A stretch of 64,000 nt of DNA. Origin: Roseitranquillus sp963749675 (GTDB taxonomy: Bacteria > Pseudomonadota > Alphaproteobacteria > Rhodobacterales > Rhodobacteraceae). Each line of letters begins with the position of its first letter. Position 1 is the stretch's first letter. The stretch covers positions 310,001 through 374,000 of the forward strand of contig CAVVNT010000001.1 of assembly GCA_963749675.1 (NCBI GenBank). Reading direction: 5' to 3'. Under the pieces are notes generated by a model that saw only the letters and a list, made by a program, of their open reading frames with translations, did not search any database and had not been told where the DNA came from. The translations under genes were made by a program, and so were the position numbers. Shown here in pieces: positions 34,811-44,679 of the stretch.

Positions 34811-36160
34811 TCAGTCCGCAAGCGCGAAAGTCGGAATTGTCGCCGGCGATGCGTCAGGAGTCGCCGCCGCGTCCGACTGGCCCCCGCCCAGTTGGTAGGC
34901 GGCCTTGCGGATCAGCGACTGGCGCGAAGGCTGGCCCGGAGCAAACACGGCACGACCGCCACCTTCCACGGCATCCAGGCCCATCTCGTACCACGCAAGG
35001 GACAGGTCGGCGCGCTTGGAGGTGCCGAAACCCTGCGCCAGATGGTGTCCCATCAATTCGCCATAGACGCCTTCGCCAAGCGCCACGAGCACCAGCGCCG
35101 ATCCGAGCGCAATGTCCATGTCGTCGGTCCGGTATCCCACGCTGAGGCAGATCTTCGCGGTTCCAGAGAGTTGCGACGGCGACATGCCCGAAGTCAGAAT
35201 AAAGTTCGACACATCCTCGACAACCTGGTCCCTGGGCTTGAGCGAAAGAGCCGACACATGCTCACGCAATGCCGGAGCGAAGGCAGCGCATTGATCGGCA
35301 ACCTGCTGCGGCGAGAGGTTCTGAACCTTGGAGACAAGCTCCTCCCCTTCCGAGATCGCGTACGTCCGAGCCAGGCAGAATTGCTCTTCGAGTGTGAAGG
35401 CGGGGTCGGTCATGGTGGCTTCGGTCACGAAGCCGCCGTTCGTGTTGGTCAGGAGCGACACGCGGTTGCAGTGCGAAGCGAGCGAGACTCCCGCCGCTTC
35501 ACCCATGAGGTTGGGGAGGAGCGGTGCGGCCGCGATCGCGACCTCCTCTGCCGGTTCCTCGAGAGCTGCCGGTGCGGCAACCTCAACCTGCTGCGGCGGT
35601 GCGGCCTGCTGCGGCGCCTGGGTTGCCTGTGGGGCCACGACAACGGTCGTTGCGGGCGGAACGATGACCTGCGGCTGCATCGTCTGGCCGGCGAGCACGC
35701 GACGATAGGCAAGGAGTTGCCCCTGGGGCGTCGTCGCTCCCGATGTCGCGGCGCCGCCCGAGGAGGCCCAGCTGTAAGCGGACATCAGGAAATCGCGCTC
35801 ATGCGGCTGAATCCAACCGCTGGCCGGATAGCTCATCTGAGCCTGGAATCGCGAGACGGCTCCGCGCGTCCCGGGGCCCACCGCACCGTCCACCGCCCCG
35901 GCGTTGAACCCGAAATAATTCAGGGCGTTCTGCATCTGGCGGTTCGAGTCGCGCTGGGCGGAACTAACCTGCGGTTTGTATGTGCGTCGCACGACAGTAG
36001 TCCGCGAACGCTGCTGATCCTTCGCGATCGCGTGTCCAATGATCCCGCCAACCAATGCGCCTGCGATCGCAGCCCCGGCATCATCGGCCGCGACGCGTGT
36101 CGCGCCCGTAGCCGCCATCGCGGCAATCAGGCAAGCGCCCGTAACATTACTCAATTTCAT
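34811..36160 (-). CDS. secreted peptidoglycan-binding domain protein
   Basis: 449 aa from ATG 36160 (a 36262 start would add 34 residues in front of the signal). The signal peptide is MKLSNVTGACLIAAMAATGA. Then a glycine-zipper-like segment, DDAGAAIAGALVGGIIGHAIA, and a PG_binding_1 domain, RQMQNALNYFGFNAGAVDGAVGPGTRGAVSRFQ, near residues 73-105. A Pro/Gln/Ala linker (170-215) leads to an uncharacterised helical C-terminal domain with three conserved-looking Cys. It is likely periplasmic or outer-membrane associated and attached to murein. The divergent lipB gene lies about 110 bp away. Confidence 0.8.
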   Translation of the reverse strand: MKLSNVTGACLIAAMAATGATRVAADDAGAAIAGALVGGIIGHAIAKDQQRSRTTVVRRTYKPQVSSAQRDSNRQMQNALNYFGFNAGAVDGAVGPGTRGAVSRFQAQMSYPASGWIQPHERDFLMSAYSWASSGGAATSGATTPQGQLLAYRRVLAGQTMQPQVIVPPATTVVVAPQATQAPQQAAPPQQVEVAAPAALEEPAEEVAIAAAPLLPNLMGEAAGVSLASHCNRVSLLTNTNGGFVTEATMTDPAFTLEEQFCLARTYAISEGEELVSKVQNLSPQQVADQCAAFAPALREHVSALSLKPRDQVVEDVSNFILTSGMSPSQLSGTAKICLSVGYRTDDMDIALGSALVLVALGEGVYGELMGHHLAQGFGTSKRADLSLAWYEMGLDAVEGGGRAVFAPGQPSRQSLIRKAAYQLGGGQSDAAATPDASPATIPTFALAD

Positions 36161-36270
36161 CCGAAGCCCCTTTGGCAGAAGGTAGAAATGCTGCGGAGAA
36201 TACCACGACTTGACGTTCAGTGAACCTAAAAACTGTTGCGGGGCGACGACAGGCGGTGTCATTCAGGCTC

Positions 36271-36945
36271 ATGGTTGAATGGATTGTTTCGCAGGGCCTC
36301 ACCAACTATCTCGACGCGGTGTGCGAGATGGAGGCGCGGGCCCTTGCGATCGCAGACGGACGCGCCGAGGAAGCGATCTGGCTCGTCGAGCATCCGCCGC
36401 TCTATACAGCGGGGACCAGTGCGCGCTTAGAGGATTTACGCGAGCCGGAGCGATTTCCGGTCCATGTAACCCGTCGCGGCGGACAGTACACCTACCACGG
36501 CCCCGGCCAGCGGGTCGTTTACGTGATGCTGGATGTAGGTCGAAGGGGCCGGGACGTCCGGCGCTTCGTCCATGAGCTCGAGGACTGGGTCATTCGCGCG
36601 CTCGCCGAGTTCGGCGTGACGGGCGAGCGCAGGGAGGGGCGTGTCGGCGTCTGGGTCGAGCGGCCCGAGCGGATGGGGCCCGACGGGCGCGCTGCCGAGG
36701 TCAAGATCGCGGCGATCGGCATCCGCCTGCGGCGCTGGGTCAGCTTTCATGGCTTCGCAATTAACGTCGAGCCCGATCTCTCGCATTTTGGCGGCATCGT
36801 GCCGTGCGGCATCTCCACCCACGGCGTGACGAGCCTCGTCGATCTTGGTCTGCCGGTGACCATGGAAGATCTGGACATTGCCTTACGCCGCACGTGCCCC
36901 GTGACCCTGGGAGGAGGAGCGGAGCTGCAAGCGGTCGCCGACTGA
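36271..36945 (+). CDS. lipB: octanoyltransferase (lipoate biosynthesis)
   Basis: 224 aa, start at ATG 36271 (MVEWIVSQGLTNYLDAV); an upstream in-frame start at 36220 adds non-conserved residues. Motifs: RRGGQYTYHGPGQRVVY near residue 75, AAIGIRLRRWVSFHGFAINV near residue 150 with the catalytic Lys in EVKIAAIG, and GIVPCGISTHGVTSL near residue 182 with the acyl-accepting Cys. It transfers octanoate from acyl carrier protein to the E2 and H proteins in the cytoplasm. Confidence 0.94.
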   Translation: MVEWIVSQGLTNYLDAVCEMEARALAIADGRAEEAIWLVEHPPLYTAGTSARLEDLREPERFPVHVTRRGGQYTYHGPGQRVVYVMLDVGRRGRDVRRFVHELEDWVIRALAEFGVTGERREGRVGVWVERPERMGPDGRAAEVKIAAIGIRLRRWVSFHGFAINVEPDLSHFGGIVPCGISTHGVTSLVDLGLPVTMEDLDIALRRTCPVTLGGGAELQAVAD

Positions 36946-37083
36946 GCGACGTCACGAAACGCAGCCGGTGCGCGACACTTTTTCCGCAATTCATCCTCCT
37001 CGGGACATTGCCCGTATGTGGCGAGGCTTCTAGAAGCGAGTCAAAGGCGGGATCGACCGCCAAGGGAACCGGAGGTTTGCAGC

Positions 37084-38758
37084 ATGGCGGACGCCACGAT
37101 CCACGGCCACGAGCATGAGGACAAACGCGGGTTCTTCACCCGCTGGTTCATGTCGACCAACCACAAGGACATCGGCATCCTGTATCTGCTGACTGCGGGT
37201 GTGGCCGGCTTCATCTCGGTCGCATTCACGGTCTACATGCGGATGGAGTTGATGAACCCCGGGGTGCAGTTCATGTGTCTCGAGGGGGCGCGTCTACTGC
37301 CCGCTGCCGCTGGCGAGTGCACCCCGAACGGGCACCTCTGGAACGTCATGATCACCGCACATGGCGTGCTGATGATGTTCTTCGTGGTGATCCCGGCGCT
37401 CTTCGGCGGGTTCGGCAACTACTTCATGCCGCTGCAGATTGGGGCGCCGGACATGGCGTTCCCGCGGATGAACAACCTCAGCTACTGGCTGTATGTCGCT
37501 GGCACGACCATGGCGATCTGCTCGGTCTTCGCGCCGGGCGGGAACGGTCAACTCGGGTCGGGCATCGGCTGGGTTCTGTATCCGCCGCTCTCGACGACAG
37601 AGCAGGGATTCTCGACCGACCTTGCTCTGTTTGCCGTGCACCTCTCCGGCGCGTCGTCGATCCTCGGCGCGATCAACATGATCACGACGTTTCTCAACAT
37701 GCGGGCGCCGGGGATGACGCTCTTCAAGGTGCCGCTGTTCTCGTGGTCGATCTTCGTCAACGCATGGCTGATCCTGCTCGCGCTGCCGGTCCTCGCAGGT
37801 GCGATCACCATGCTGATCACCGATCGGAACTTCGGTACGACGTTCTTCGACCCGGCGGGCGGCGGTGACCCGGTGCTCTACCAGCACATCCTGTGGTTCT
37901 TCGGCCATCCGGAGGTCTACATCGTCATCCTTCCGGCGTTCGGCATCATCAGCCACGTTGTCTCGACCTTCAGCCGCAAGCCGATCTTCGGCTACCTGCC
38001 GATGGTCTGGGCGCTGATCGCGATTGGCACGCTGGGCTTCGTCGTCTGGGCGCACCACATGTACACCGTGGGGATGAGCCTGACGCAGCAGAGCTACTTC
38101 ATGCTGGCGACGATGGTCATCGCAGTGCCGACGGGCATCAAGATCTTCAGCTGGATCGCGACGATGTGGGGCGGCTCGATCGAGTTCAAGACGCCGATGC
38201 TCTGGGCCTTCGGCTTCATCTTCCTCTTCACCGTCGGCGGCGTGACCGGCATCGTCCTCAGCCAGGCCGGGATCGACCGGGCTTATCACGACACCTACTA
38301 CGTCGTCGCGCACTTCCACTACGTGATGAGCCTCGGCGCGGTCTTCGGCATCTTCGCGGGGATCTACTTCTGGTTCGGCAAGATGACCGGTCGGCAGTAT
38401 CCCGAATGGGCGGGCAAGACTGCATTTCTGGATGATCTTCATCGGCACGAACATGACATTCTTCCCGCAGCACTTCCTTGGCCGACAGGGCATGCCGCGC
38501 CGCTACATCGATTATCCTGAAGGCTTCGCGTTTTGGAACCACGTCTCGAGCTGGGGCGCGTTTCTGTCCTTCGCGTCCTTCCTCTTCTTCATCGGCGTGA
38601 TGGCGTACTCAGTCTTCTACGGGAAGCGTGAGAGCCGCGCGAACTACTGGAATGAGCACGCCGACACTCTGGAATGGACGCTGCCCAGCCCGCCGCCGGA
38701 GCACACGTTCGAGACGCTCCCGAAGCGCGGCGACTGGGATCGTTCGACGGCGCACTGA
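37084..38758 (+). CDS. ctaD: cytochrome c oxidase subunit I, aa3 type (frameshifted near 3' end)
   Basis: Reconstructed 557 aa with twelve expected membrane spans. Key residues are visible: TAHGVLMMFF (heme a His), WFFGHPEVYIVILPAFGI (CuB His and the cross-linked Tyr of the K-channel), WAHHMYTVGM (CuB His pair) and VVAHFHYVMSLG (heme a3 and heme a His). The frame breaks at about 38419, where an extra A in GGCAAG[A]CTGCAT separates WAGK from LHFWMIFIGTNMTFFPQHFL. The second frame then runs to TGA 38758. ATG 37084 follows CCGGAGGT. It carries the heme-copper centre of the terminal respiratory oxidase. DUF2244 overlaps its stop. Confidence 0.92.
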
Positions 38759-39282
38759 TGCCGCTCGAGTGGCGGAGTCAAGGTCCGGCCCTTGAAAGGG
38801 CCGGTTTGAGCGTGCGAGCCGAGGTTCGGCTTTGGCCGCACCGCTCGCTTGATAAGCACGGATTCGCGATCTTTATCGGGACGACCTTCCTCTTGCTGCT
38901 CGTTCCGCTGAGCGCGGTCATCGGGACAGTCGTATTGTGGGTGCTATTGCCGTTCCTGATGGCGGCGCTTGCGATGATCTGGATCGCGCTTCGGGCAAAC
39001 CTGGCTCAAGCGGCCCTGACGGAAACTCTCACTCTGACGGCCGACAATGTCTCGCTCGAGAGGCGCGAGCCGAAGGGCGCCATTCTCACCTGGGACGCGC
39101 ACCCATACTGGGTCACGGTCAACCTCCACCCGGAGGGCGGCCCGGTCGAGAACTACGTGACGCTCAAGGGCGGCGGCCGAGAGGTAGAAATCGGGTCCTT
39201 CTTGTCCCCGGATGAACGGCTACAGCTGCGAGATGACCTCGTGCGCCTCCTGAGCGTGTGGCGACCCGCCAGCCAAGGCTGA
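38758..39282 (+). CDS. DUF2244 family membrane protein
   Basis: 174 aa, start MPLEWRSQ at ATG 38758 overlapping the ctaD stop (TGATG). WPHRSLDKHGFAIFIGTTFL near residue 33 is the conserved DUF2244 entry, followed by two hydrophobic helices (about 40-82) and a soluble C-terminal domain with PYWVTVNLHPEGGPVENYVT near residue 120. The family frequently lies next to cytochrome oxidase genes in alphaproteobacteria; an assembly role is suggested by location only. A strong GC hairpin lies inside codons 10-16. Confidence 0.82.
   Translation: MPLEWRSQGPALERAGLSVRAEVRLWPHRSLDKHGFAIFIGTTFLLLLVPLSAVIGTVVLWVLLPFLMAALAMIWIALRANLAQAALTETLTLTADNVSLERREPKGAILTWDAHPYWVTVNLHPEGGPVENYVTLKGGGREVEIGSFLSPDERLQLRDDLVRLLSVWRPASQG
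38785..38804 (+). terminator. terminator-like hairpin downstream of ctaD, inside the DUF2244 gene
   Basis: CCGGCCCT / AGGGCCGG perfect 8-bp stem with a TGAA loop, followed by TTTG. It resembles an intrinsic terminator or attenuator but only three U follow, and it is within coding sequence. Confidence 0.4.
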
Positions 39283-39283
39283 G

Positions 39284-40096
39284 CTACAGAAGACCCATCT
39301 CGCGGAACGAAGCCTCATCGCTGCGACCGACGACGACATGGTCGTGGATCGTGACTCCGATCGCCTCGCACGCCGACTCGATCCGCGTCGTCATCTCGAC
39401 ATCTGCCTTCGACGGGGTCGGATCCCCGGAAGGATGGTTGTGGACCAGGATGATCGAGGATGCATTCAACTCCAGCGCGCGCTTGGCAACCTCTCGCGGA
39501 TAGACGGGGACGTGGTTCACCGTGCCCTTGGCCTGCTCCTCGTCGGCGACGAGCACGTTCTTAGCGTCGAGAAACAGGATGCGGAATTGCTCGGTCTCGC
39601 AGTGAGCCATGGTCGTCCGGCAGTAGCTCACGAGATCGTCCCAAGAGGAGATGACCGAGCGATCGAGGATCTTTGCTCGGGCAAGGCGATGTGCGAAGGC
39701 CTCGACCAGCCGAAGTTGCAGCCAGACCTTCTCGTTGGTGCCCTTGACCTGAAGCAGCCGATGCTTCGATGCGGCAATCACCCCGTTGAGGTCACCGAAG
39801 GTCGCCAAGAGTTCTTTTGCAAGCGGCTTGACGTCGATCCTCGGAATGGCGTCGAACAGCAGAAGCTCCAGCAGTTCATAATCTGGCATGGGCGCATGCC
39901 CGCCGGATAGGAATCGCTGACGGAGTCGCTCGCGATGCCCCCAGTAGTGTGGCCGCGATGGTCCGGCTGCCCCAGCCGGTCCAGCGGGTTCACCCTTTGC
40001 GAGCGGGACGGTGACAACGCCCGGGGGTAAACGCTGGTCGAGTTCGGCAAGTCCGCGAAGCGCGTTTTCTGAGAAGCCTTGAGGGTCGTCTGTCAT
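39284..40096 (-). CDS. radC: JAB-domain DNA repair-like protein RadC
   Basis: 270 aa. HhH-type N-terminal part (YWGHRERLRQRFLSGGHAPM near residue 50, then LLELLLFDAIPRIDVKPLAK) and a C-terminal JAMM metallo-domain, with SSIILVHNHPSGDPTPSKAD VEMT near residue 216 giving the HxH-7-S-2-D zinc motif. Despite the name its function in repair is unproven; it may act on damaged DNA or protein conjugates. It is convergent with the DUF2244 gene, with stops almost touching. Confidence 0.9.
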   Translation of the reverse strand: MTDDPQGFSENALRGLAELDQRLPPGVVTVPLAKGEPAGPAGAAGPSRPHYWGHRERLRQRFLSGGHAPMPDYELLELLLFDAIPRIDVKPLAKELLATFGDLNGVIAASKHRLLQVKGTNEKVWLQLRLVEAFAHRLARAKILDRSVISSWDDLVSYCRTTMAHCETEQFRILFLDAKNVLVADEEQAKGTVNHVPVYPREVAKRALELNASSIILVHNHPSGDPTPSKADVEMTTRIESACEAIGVTIHDHVVVGRSDEASFREMGLL

Positions 40097-40277
40097 CGGA
40101 TGCGGTTGCTTTTCAAGGGAACGACCGCACGGTCGTCCATCTCGGTTAACGAATGATTATCGCCTTCCGTCTCCCGGTGACGCGAACGCCGCCCGTAACA
40201 AGATCATGCCGATGTCTCTTCTCGTTTCGCTGATATCTTGTTCTATGCTGCTCGAGGGTCGTTGGAGGATACCGTAG

Positions 40278-40937
40278 ATGACAGTCACGAGCACACCGGA
40301 CGTTTCGACTGAGCAGGCTGAGGCGCTCCGGCGGGTCCGGGCGCAGATCGAGACAGGGCTGCTGGCACCTCACGGCCTTCTTCCAGAACCACGTGAGCTA
40401 GCAGCCCACCTCGGTCTGGACGAGAAGCTCGTGAAGTGCGCTCTGGACGATCTTGAGGCCGAAGGCGCATTGTGGCGCGACGTCGCGCCCTCGGGCGGTG
40501 CCGAGCTTCATCCCTCCTACGACCCGATGCAGGTCGTCGAGGCGAGGCTTTGCATCGAGCCGACGTTGGCGGGTCTGTGTGCGCAGCGCGCGACAACGGA
40601 CGAGGTGAACGAACTCACGGGTCTTGTCGAGGCCGCAGATCGCGATCCGGAGAACGACACATGGGACGCTTCGCTTCACCGGACAATCGCTACTCGGGCG
40701 CGTAGCAGCGCCCTGCTGGCCGCATATTTGGTCATCGAGGACGCGCGGGCGTCGCCTGGATGGCAGGTCGCACTTTCCCGCGCGCGCACGCATGAGCATC
40801 GGAGAGTCTACCGCAGGCAGCACATGGCGATTGTCGAAGCCGTCTGCGATCGCAATCCCGCCGCGGCGCGACAGGAGATGACGGAGCATCTGGAACTCAT
40901 CAAGCGGCACATGGCGCTAGCGATCGGACCCCGATGA
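40278..40937 (+). CDS. GntR-family (FadR-like) transcriptional regulator
   Basis: 219 aa. Winged HTH near residues 15-65, with LPEPRELAAHLGLDEKLVKC ALDDLEAEGAL; this is a divergent version of the GntR helix. The C-terminal FCD-type helical domain has EARLCIEPTLAGLCAQRATT and a metal-site-like HRRVYRRQHMAIVEAVCDRN near residue 175. Ligand and targets are unknown. The 3' end overlaps that of waaA on the opposite strand by 21 bp. Confidence 0.8.
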   Translation: MTVTSTPDVSTEQAEALRRVRAQIETGLLAPHGLLPEPRELAAHLGLDEKLVKCALDDLEAEGALWRDVAPSGGAELHPSYDPMQVVEARLCIEPTLAGLCAQRATTDEVNELTGLVEAADRDPENDTWDASLHRTIATRARSSALLAAYLVIEDARASPGWQVALSRARTHEHRRVYRRQHMAIVEAVCDRNPAAARQEMTEHLELIKRHMALAIGPR

Positions 40938-42215
40938 CGCTCGGCGCTCGTGTACACGAGCGAGGACCAGCCGCACAGCGCTCTCAAGCGCGTCGGATCG
41001 TGCATGCAGAACCCGTGCCGCACGCGCGCTGAGGTCCGAGCCCGCAGGAGTGTCCGCAAGCTCCAGAATTGATCGTGCCAGTTCTTGGGCAGAGGCAATC
41101 CGCCGCGCGCCGCCGGCCGCGTCAAGTGTTGAATAGATGTCCGCAAAGTTCCTCGTGTCAGGACCATGCAGTATCGGGACGTGAAGGGCCGCGGGCTCGT
41201 ACGGATTGTGGCCGCCGACATCCGTCAGCGAGCCGGCCACAAAAGCCGCGTCGGACAAGCGATACCATAGGCCCAGTTCACCGAGCGTATCTGCTAGGTA
41301 GATGGACGCTTCTGGCGAAGGGGCGTCGCTACACGTGCGCTGCACACAGTTCAGGTCGCCGCCGTGGAGCGACGTCGCGATCGTGTTTCCTCTCTCCGGA
41401 TGACGCGGAACAATGATAAGCAGCGCGTCGGCTCGCTCCTGAAGAACCGCCGCATGCGCTTCGACGATGATCTCATCCTCTCCCGGATGCGTCGATGCAG
41501 CGACCCAGACGAGGCGGCCGCATACCGCCGCTCTCAATCGCTCAAGCTCAACGGCGTCACACGGAAGCGGCGGGGCGGCATCCTTGAACGAGCCCGCGAC
41601 ATTGATGCGCTCTGGGGGAATACCGAGTTCACGAAGCGCCTCGGCGGTGTCTAGGTCTTGAGCCTGTATGTGCTGAAAGACCGAAAAGAGATCGGCCGCC
41701 GTTCGTGGCGCTCGTCGCCATCGCGCCCTTGAACGTGCGCCGAGGCGGGCATTCAGCAACAAGGCGGGAATTCCTCGCTTGCCGACCGAAATGACAAGTC
41801 TTGGCCAAATCTCGCTCTCGATCCAGACCCCGAGGTCGGGTCGCCAATGATCGAGGAAACGCTCAACCGCTGGCCGAACGTCGACCGGCACGAACTGGTG
41901 AATGACCCCGTTCGGCAAGCGAGCGGCGAGGAGTTGCGCCGAGGTTACGGTGCCGGATGTCACGAGGACTGATATTTGCGGCCCCTCCGCACGCAGTCTT
42001 TCGATCAGTGGCAGCAATGACAGGCTCTCTCCGACGCTTGCGGCATGGCACCAGACGAGCAGCCCCGGCGGACGGCTGATCGAGGCGCGGCCCATGCGCT
42101 CGGCGAGACGCTCGGCATCCTCCTTGCCCGTGGCAAGACGTCGCTTGAGAGCCAGCCAGGCCAGTGGGCTCGCGGCCGAGGTCAATGCCAGATAGAGGAT
42201 GAGCACAGGCGACAT
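40917..42215 (-). CDS. waaA: 3-deoxy-D-manno-octulosonic acid (Kdo) transferase
   Basis: 432 aa from ATG 42215. An N-terminal hydrophobic anchor, LILYLALTSAASPLAWLAL, is followed by the GT30 domain: RPPGLLVWCHAASVGESLSL near residue 48 (catalytic Glu), LVTSGTVTSAQ near residue 82, VWIESEIWPRL near residue 125 and, in the nucleotide-sugar half, GGHNPYEPAALHVPILHGPD near residue 352. It adds Kdo to lipid A at the inner membrane. The protein lies in a lone transcription unit. Confidence 0.9.
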   Translation of the reverse strand: MSPVLILYLALTSAASPLAWLALKRRLATGKEDAERLAERMGRASISRPPGLLVWCHAASVGESLSLLPLIERLRAEGPQISVLVTSGTVTSAQLLAARLPNGVIHQFVPVDVRPAVERFLDHWRPDLGVWIESEIWPRLVISVGKRGIPALLLNARLGARSRARWRRAPRTAADLFSVFQHIQAQDLDTAEALRELGIPPERINVAGSFKDAAPPLPCDAVELERLRAAVCGRLVWVAASTHPGEDEIIVEAHAAVLQERADALLIIVPRHPERGNTIATSLHGGDLNCVQRTCSDAPSPEASIYLADTLGELGLWYRLSDAAFVAGSLTDVGGHNPYEPAALHVPILHGPDTRNFADIYSTLDAAGGARRIASAQELARSILELADTPAGSDLSARAARVLHARSDALESAVRLVLARVHERRASSGSDR

Positions 42216-42357
42216 CGCGGTGGAGCCTTCCGTCAGGGCTCTCGATTTGGCAAGCCTCAACCCTGTCTCAGCCGGTCCCCTTGCAGGCGTTTGGGGGCGT
42301 GACTAAGACTCCATTCACCATTCCCCCGTACTCTCCACGAAAGAGCAGCAGGCGCAC

Positions 42358-42981
42358 ATGCACGACCCCATTGAACACTACATGAACCTCGTTCCGATGG
42401 TGGTCGAGCAGACCAGCCGGGGGGAGCGCGCCTACGACATCTTTTCCCGACTTCTCAAGGAGCGTATCGTCTTCGTCACCGGCCCGGTCCACGATGGCAT
42501 GGCGTCCTTGATCGTGGCGCAGTTGCTTCATCTTGAGGCGGAAAATCCGTCAAAAGACATCTCGATGTACATCAACAGTCCCGGCGGGGTCGTCACTGCA
42601 GGCCTGTCGATCTACGACACCATGCAGTACATCAAGCCGAAGGTGTCGACTCTGGTCGTGGGGCAGGCGGCGTCGATGGGGTCGCTGCTGCTGGCCGCCG
42701 GAGAGAAGGGGATGCGGTTTTCGCTTCCGAACAGCCGGATCATGGTCCACCAGCCGTCGGGCGGGTACCAAGGTCAGGCGACTGACATCATGATCCACGC
42801 TGAGGAGACGCTCAAGCTAAAGCGCCGCCTCAACGAGATATACGTCAGGCATACCGGCCAGACGCTCGAGAACGTCGAGAAGGCGCTGGAGCGCGACCGC
42901 TTCATGTCGCCCGACGATGCGAAGGAGTGGGGGATAATCGACGAGATCGTGGAGCAGCGTGTCAAGCCGGACGATGCCTGA
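42358..42981 (+). CDS. clpP: ATP-dependent Clp protease proteolytic subunit
   Basis: 207 aa. Catalytic Ser in VVGQAASMGSLLLAAGEKGM (near residue 102), His in IMVHQPSGGYQGQATD (near residue 127) and Asp in RFMSPDDAKEWGIID (near residue 176). N-terminal propeptide MHDPIEHYMNLVPMVVEQ is typical. It forms the tetradecameric peptidase chamber used with ClpX, whose gene follows 143 bp downstream. Confidence 0.95.
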   Translation: MHDPIEHYMNLVPMVVEQTSRGERAYDIFSRLLKERIVFVTGPVHDGMASLIVAQLLHLEAENPSKDISMYINSPGGVVTAGLSIYDTMQYIKPKVSTLVVGQAASMGSLLLAAGEKGMRFSLPNSRIMVHQPSGGYQGQATDIMIHAEETLKLKRRLNEIYVRHTGQTLENVEKALERDRFMSPDDAKEWGIIDEIVEQRVKPDDA

Positions 42982-42991
42982 TTTAACCACG

Positions 42992-43010
42992 CGACCGGGT
43001 GACCCGGTCG
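42992..43010 (+). terminator. GC hairpin between clpP and clpX
   Basis: CGACCGGG / CCCGGTCG perfect 8-bp stem with a 3-base loop, 11 bp after the clpP stop. No T run follows directly, so it could be a weak terminator or an mRNA-stability element. Confidence 0.4.
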
Positions 43011-43124
43011 TAGAGGTAATTTGACATTGTACCCCACCGGACGCTGGCCTACGTTTTTCGATCAGGGGAGCTTGTAGCCCCACGCCGGCCCCTGTGTACC
43101 GAAGATGCGGCCGAGAGGTAGATG

Positions 43125-44392
43125 ATGGCGAACAATTCCGGCACCGACAGCAAGAACACGCTCTACTGCTCTTTCTGCGGAAAGAGTCGAGCACGAAGTG
43201 CGAAAGCTGATCGCCGGCCCAACCGTGTTCATCTGCGACGAGTGCGTCGAGCTCTGCATGGACATCATTCGTGAGGAGACGAAGAGCGCGGGACTGAAGT
43301 CGTCGGATGGCGTTCCGACACCGCTTGAGATCTGCGAGGTTCTCGACGATTACGTCATCGGTCAGAGCCACGCCAAGCGCGTGCTTTCCGTCGCGGTGCA
43401 TAACCACTACAAGCGGTTGAACCACGCTGGAAAATCCGACATCGAGCTGGCGAAGTCGAACATACTGCTGATCGGTCCGACGGGCTGCGGCAAAACGCTG
43501 CTCGCGCAGACGCTGGCGCGCATACTCGACGTGCCGTTTCACCATGGCCGACGCGACGACGCTGACCGAGGCCGGCTATGTGGGGGAGGATGTCGAAAAC
43601 ATCATTCTGAAGCTCCTTCAGGCCAGCGAGTACAACGTGGAGCGGGCGCAGCGCGGCATCGTCTACATCGACGAGGTCGACAAGATCACGCGGAAGTCCG
43701 ACAATCCCTCGATCACCCGCGACGTGTCGGGCGAAGGCGTGCAGCAGGCGCTCCTGAAGATCATGGAGGGCACGGTCGCGAGCGTGCCGCCGCAGGGCGG
43801 GCGCAAGCACCCCCAGCAGGAATTCCTGCAGGTCGACACCACCAATATCCTCTTCATCTGCGGCGGCGCCTTCGCCGGGCTCGAAAAGATCATCGCGCAG
43901 CGTGGCAAGGGGTCGGCCATCGGCTTCGGTGCGGACGTCAAGGAAAACGACACCCGCGGCGTGGGCGAGATGTTCGGCGAGCTCGAGCCCGAGGATTTGC
44001 TGAAGTTCGGGTTGATCCCGGAATTTGTCGGCCGCCTGCCGGTCATTGCGACCTTGCAGGATCTGGACGAGGACGCGCTTGTCACGATCTTGACTCAGCC
44101 GAAGAACGCCCTCGTCAAGCAGTATCAGCGGCTGTTCGAGCTTGAGGACACGCAGCTGACGTTTACCGACGACGCGCTCACGGCCATCGCAAAGCGTGCC
44201 ATAGCGCGCAAAACCGGCGCCCGCGGCCTGCGGTCGATCATGGAGGACATTCTGCTCGACACGATGTTCGACCTGCCCTCGAAGTCGAGCGTGGAGGAGG
44301 TGGTGGTCAACGAAGAGGCTGTGATGACCGGCGCCGCTCCGCTTCTGATATATGCGGACAACAAGAAAGGACAGCCTGCCACTGCCTCCTGA
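43125..44392 (+). CDS. clpX: ATP-dependent Clp protease ATP-binding subunit ClpX (two frameshifts)
   Basis: After removing two bases this gives exactly 421 aa, the normal length. N-terminal zinc-binding domain TLYCSFCGKS ... ICDECVELC; Walker A ILLIGPTGCGKTLLAQTLA; Walker B GIVYIDEVDKITRKSD; pore-loop region GYVGEDVENII; sensor 2 GARGLRSIMEDILLD. Break 1 near 43190 (AGTC[G]AGCAC) separates CGKS from QHEVRKLIAG. Break 2 near 43541 (GTTT[C]ACCATG) separates LDVPF from TMADATTLTEAG. ATG 43125 is preferred over 43122 because MANNSG is the usual N-terminus. ClpX unfolds substrates for ClpP. Confidence 0.92.
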
Positions 44393-44679
44393 TTCGGTTT
44401 GCGCTACTGCGACTTGGAGATCGTCTGTCATGGAGGCCAATCACGTGTGGAGCTGCTGCTGCGTGGCCTGAATGGGTATCGCGTGGATTCGCGAGAGCGC
44501 AGGAAGGCCGTAAGCCTGCTGTGAAATCGCGCGACGACTGGCGGGAAGAATTGCAGTCTTTTTTTGCGCTCCTCGGTACCATGCCGACGGGAGGACAACG
44601 CGAATAACCGATCGATATGTCTCGGCCACTGGACGCCGGACCTTGACTGCCCCATACCTCCGAGCAGGAGGTCCGCGAG
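44393..44679. other. intergenic region downstream of clpX
   Basis: 287 bp without a credible gene. An AGGAGGT ribosome site for the next gene lies at 44665-44671. A promoter must lie here or upstream, but no clear -35/-10 pair is evident. Confidence 0.5.

Noticed and set aside
37294..38493. 399-codon minus-strand open frame
   Set aside because: Antisense to ctaD, with composition typical of a GC-rich shadow.
43180..43545. Programmed frameshifting in clpX
   Set aside because: No slippery heptamer or structure at either site, and many unrelated genes show the same type of insertion, so an artefact is likelier.
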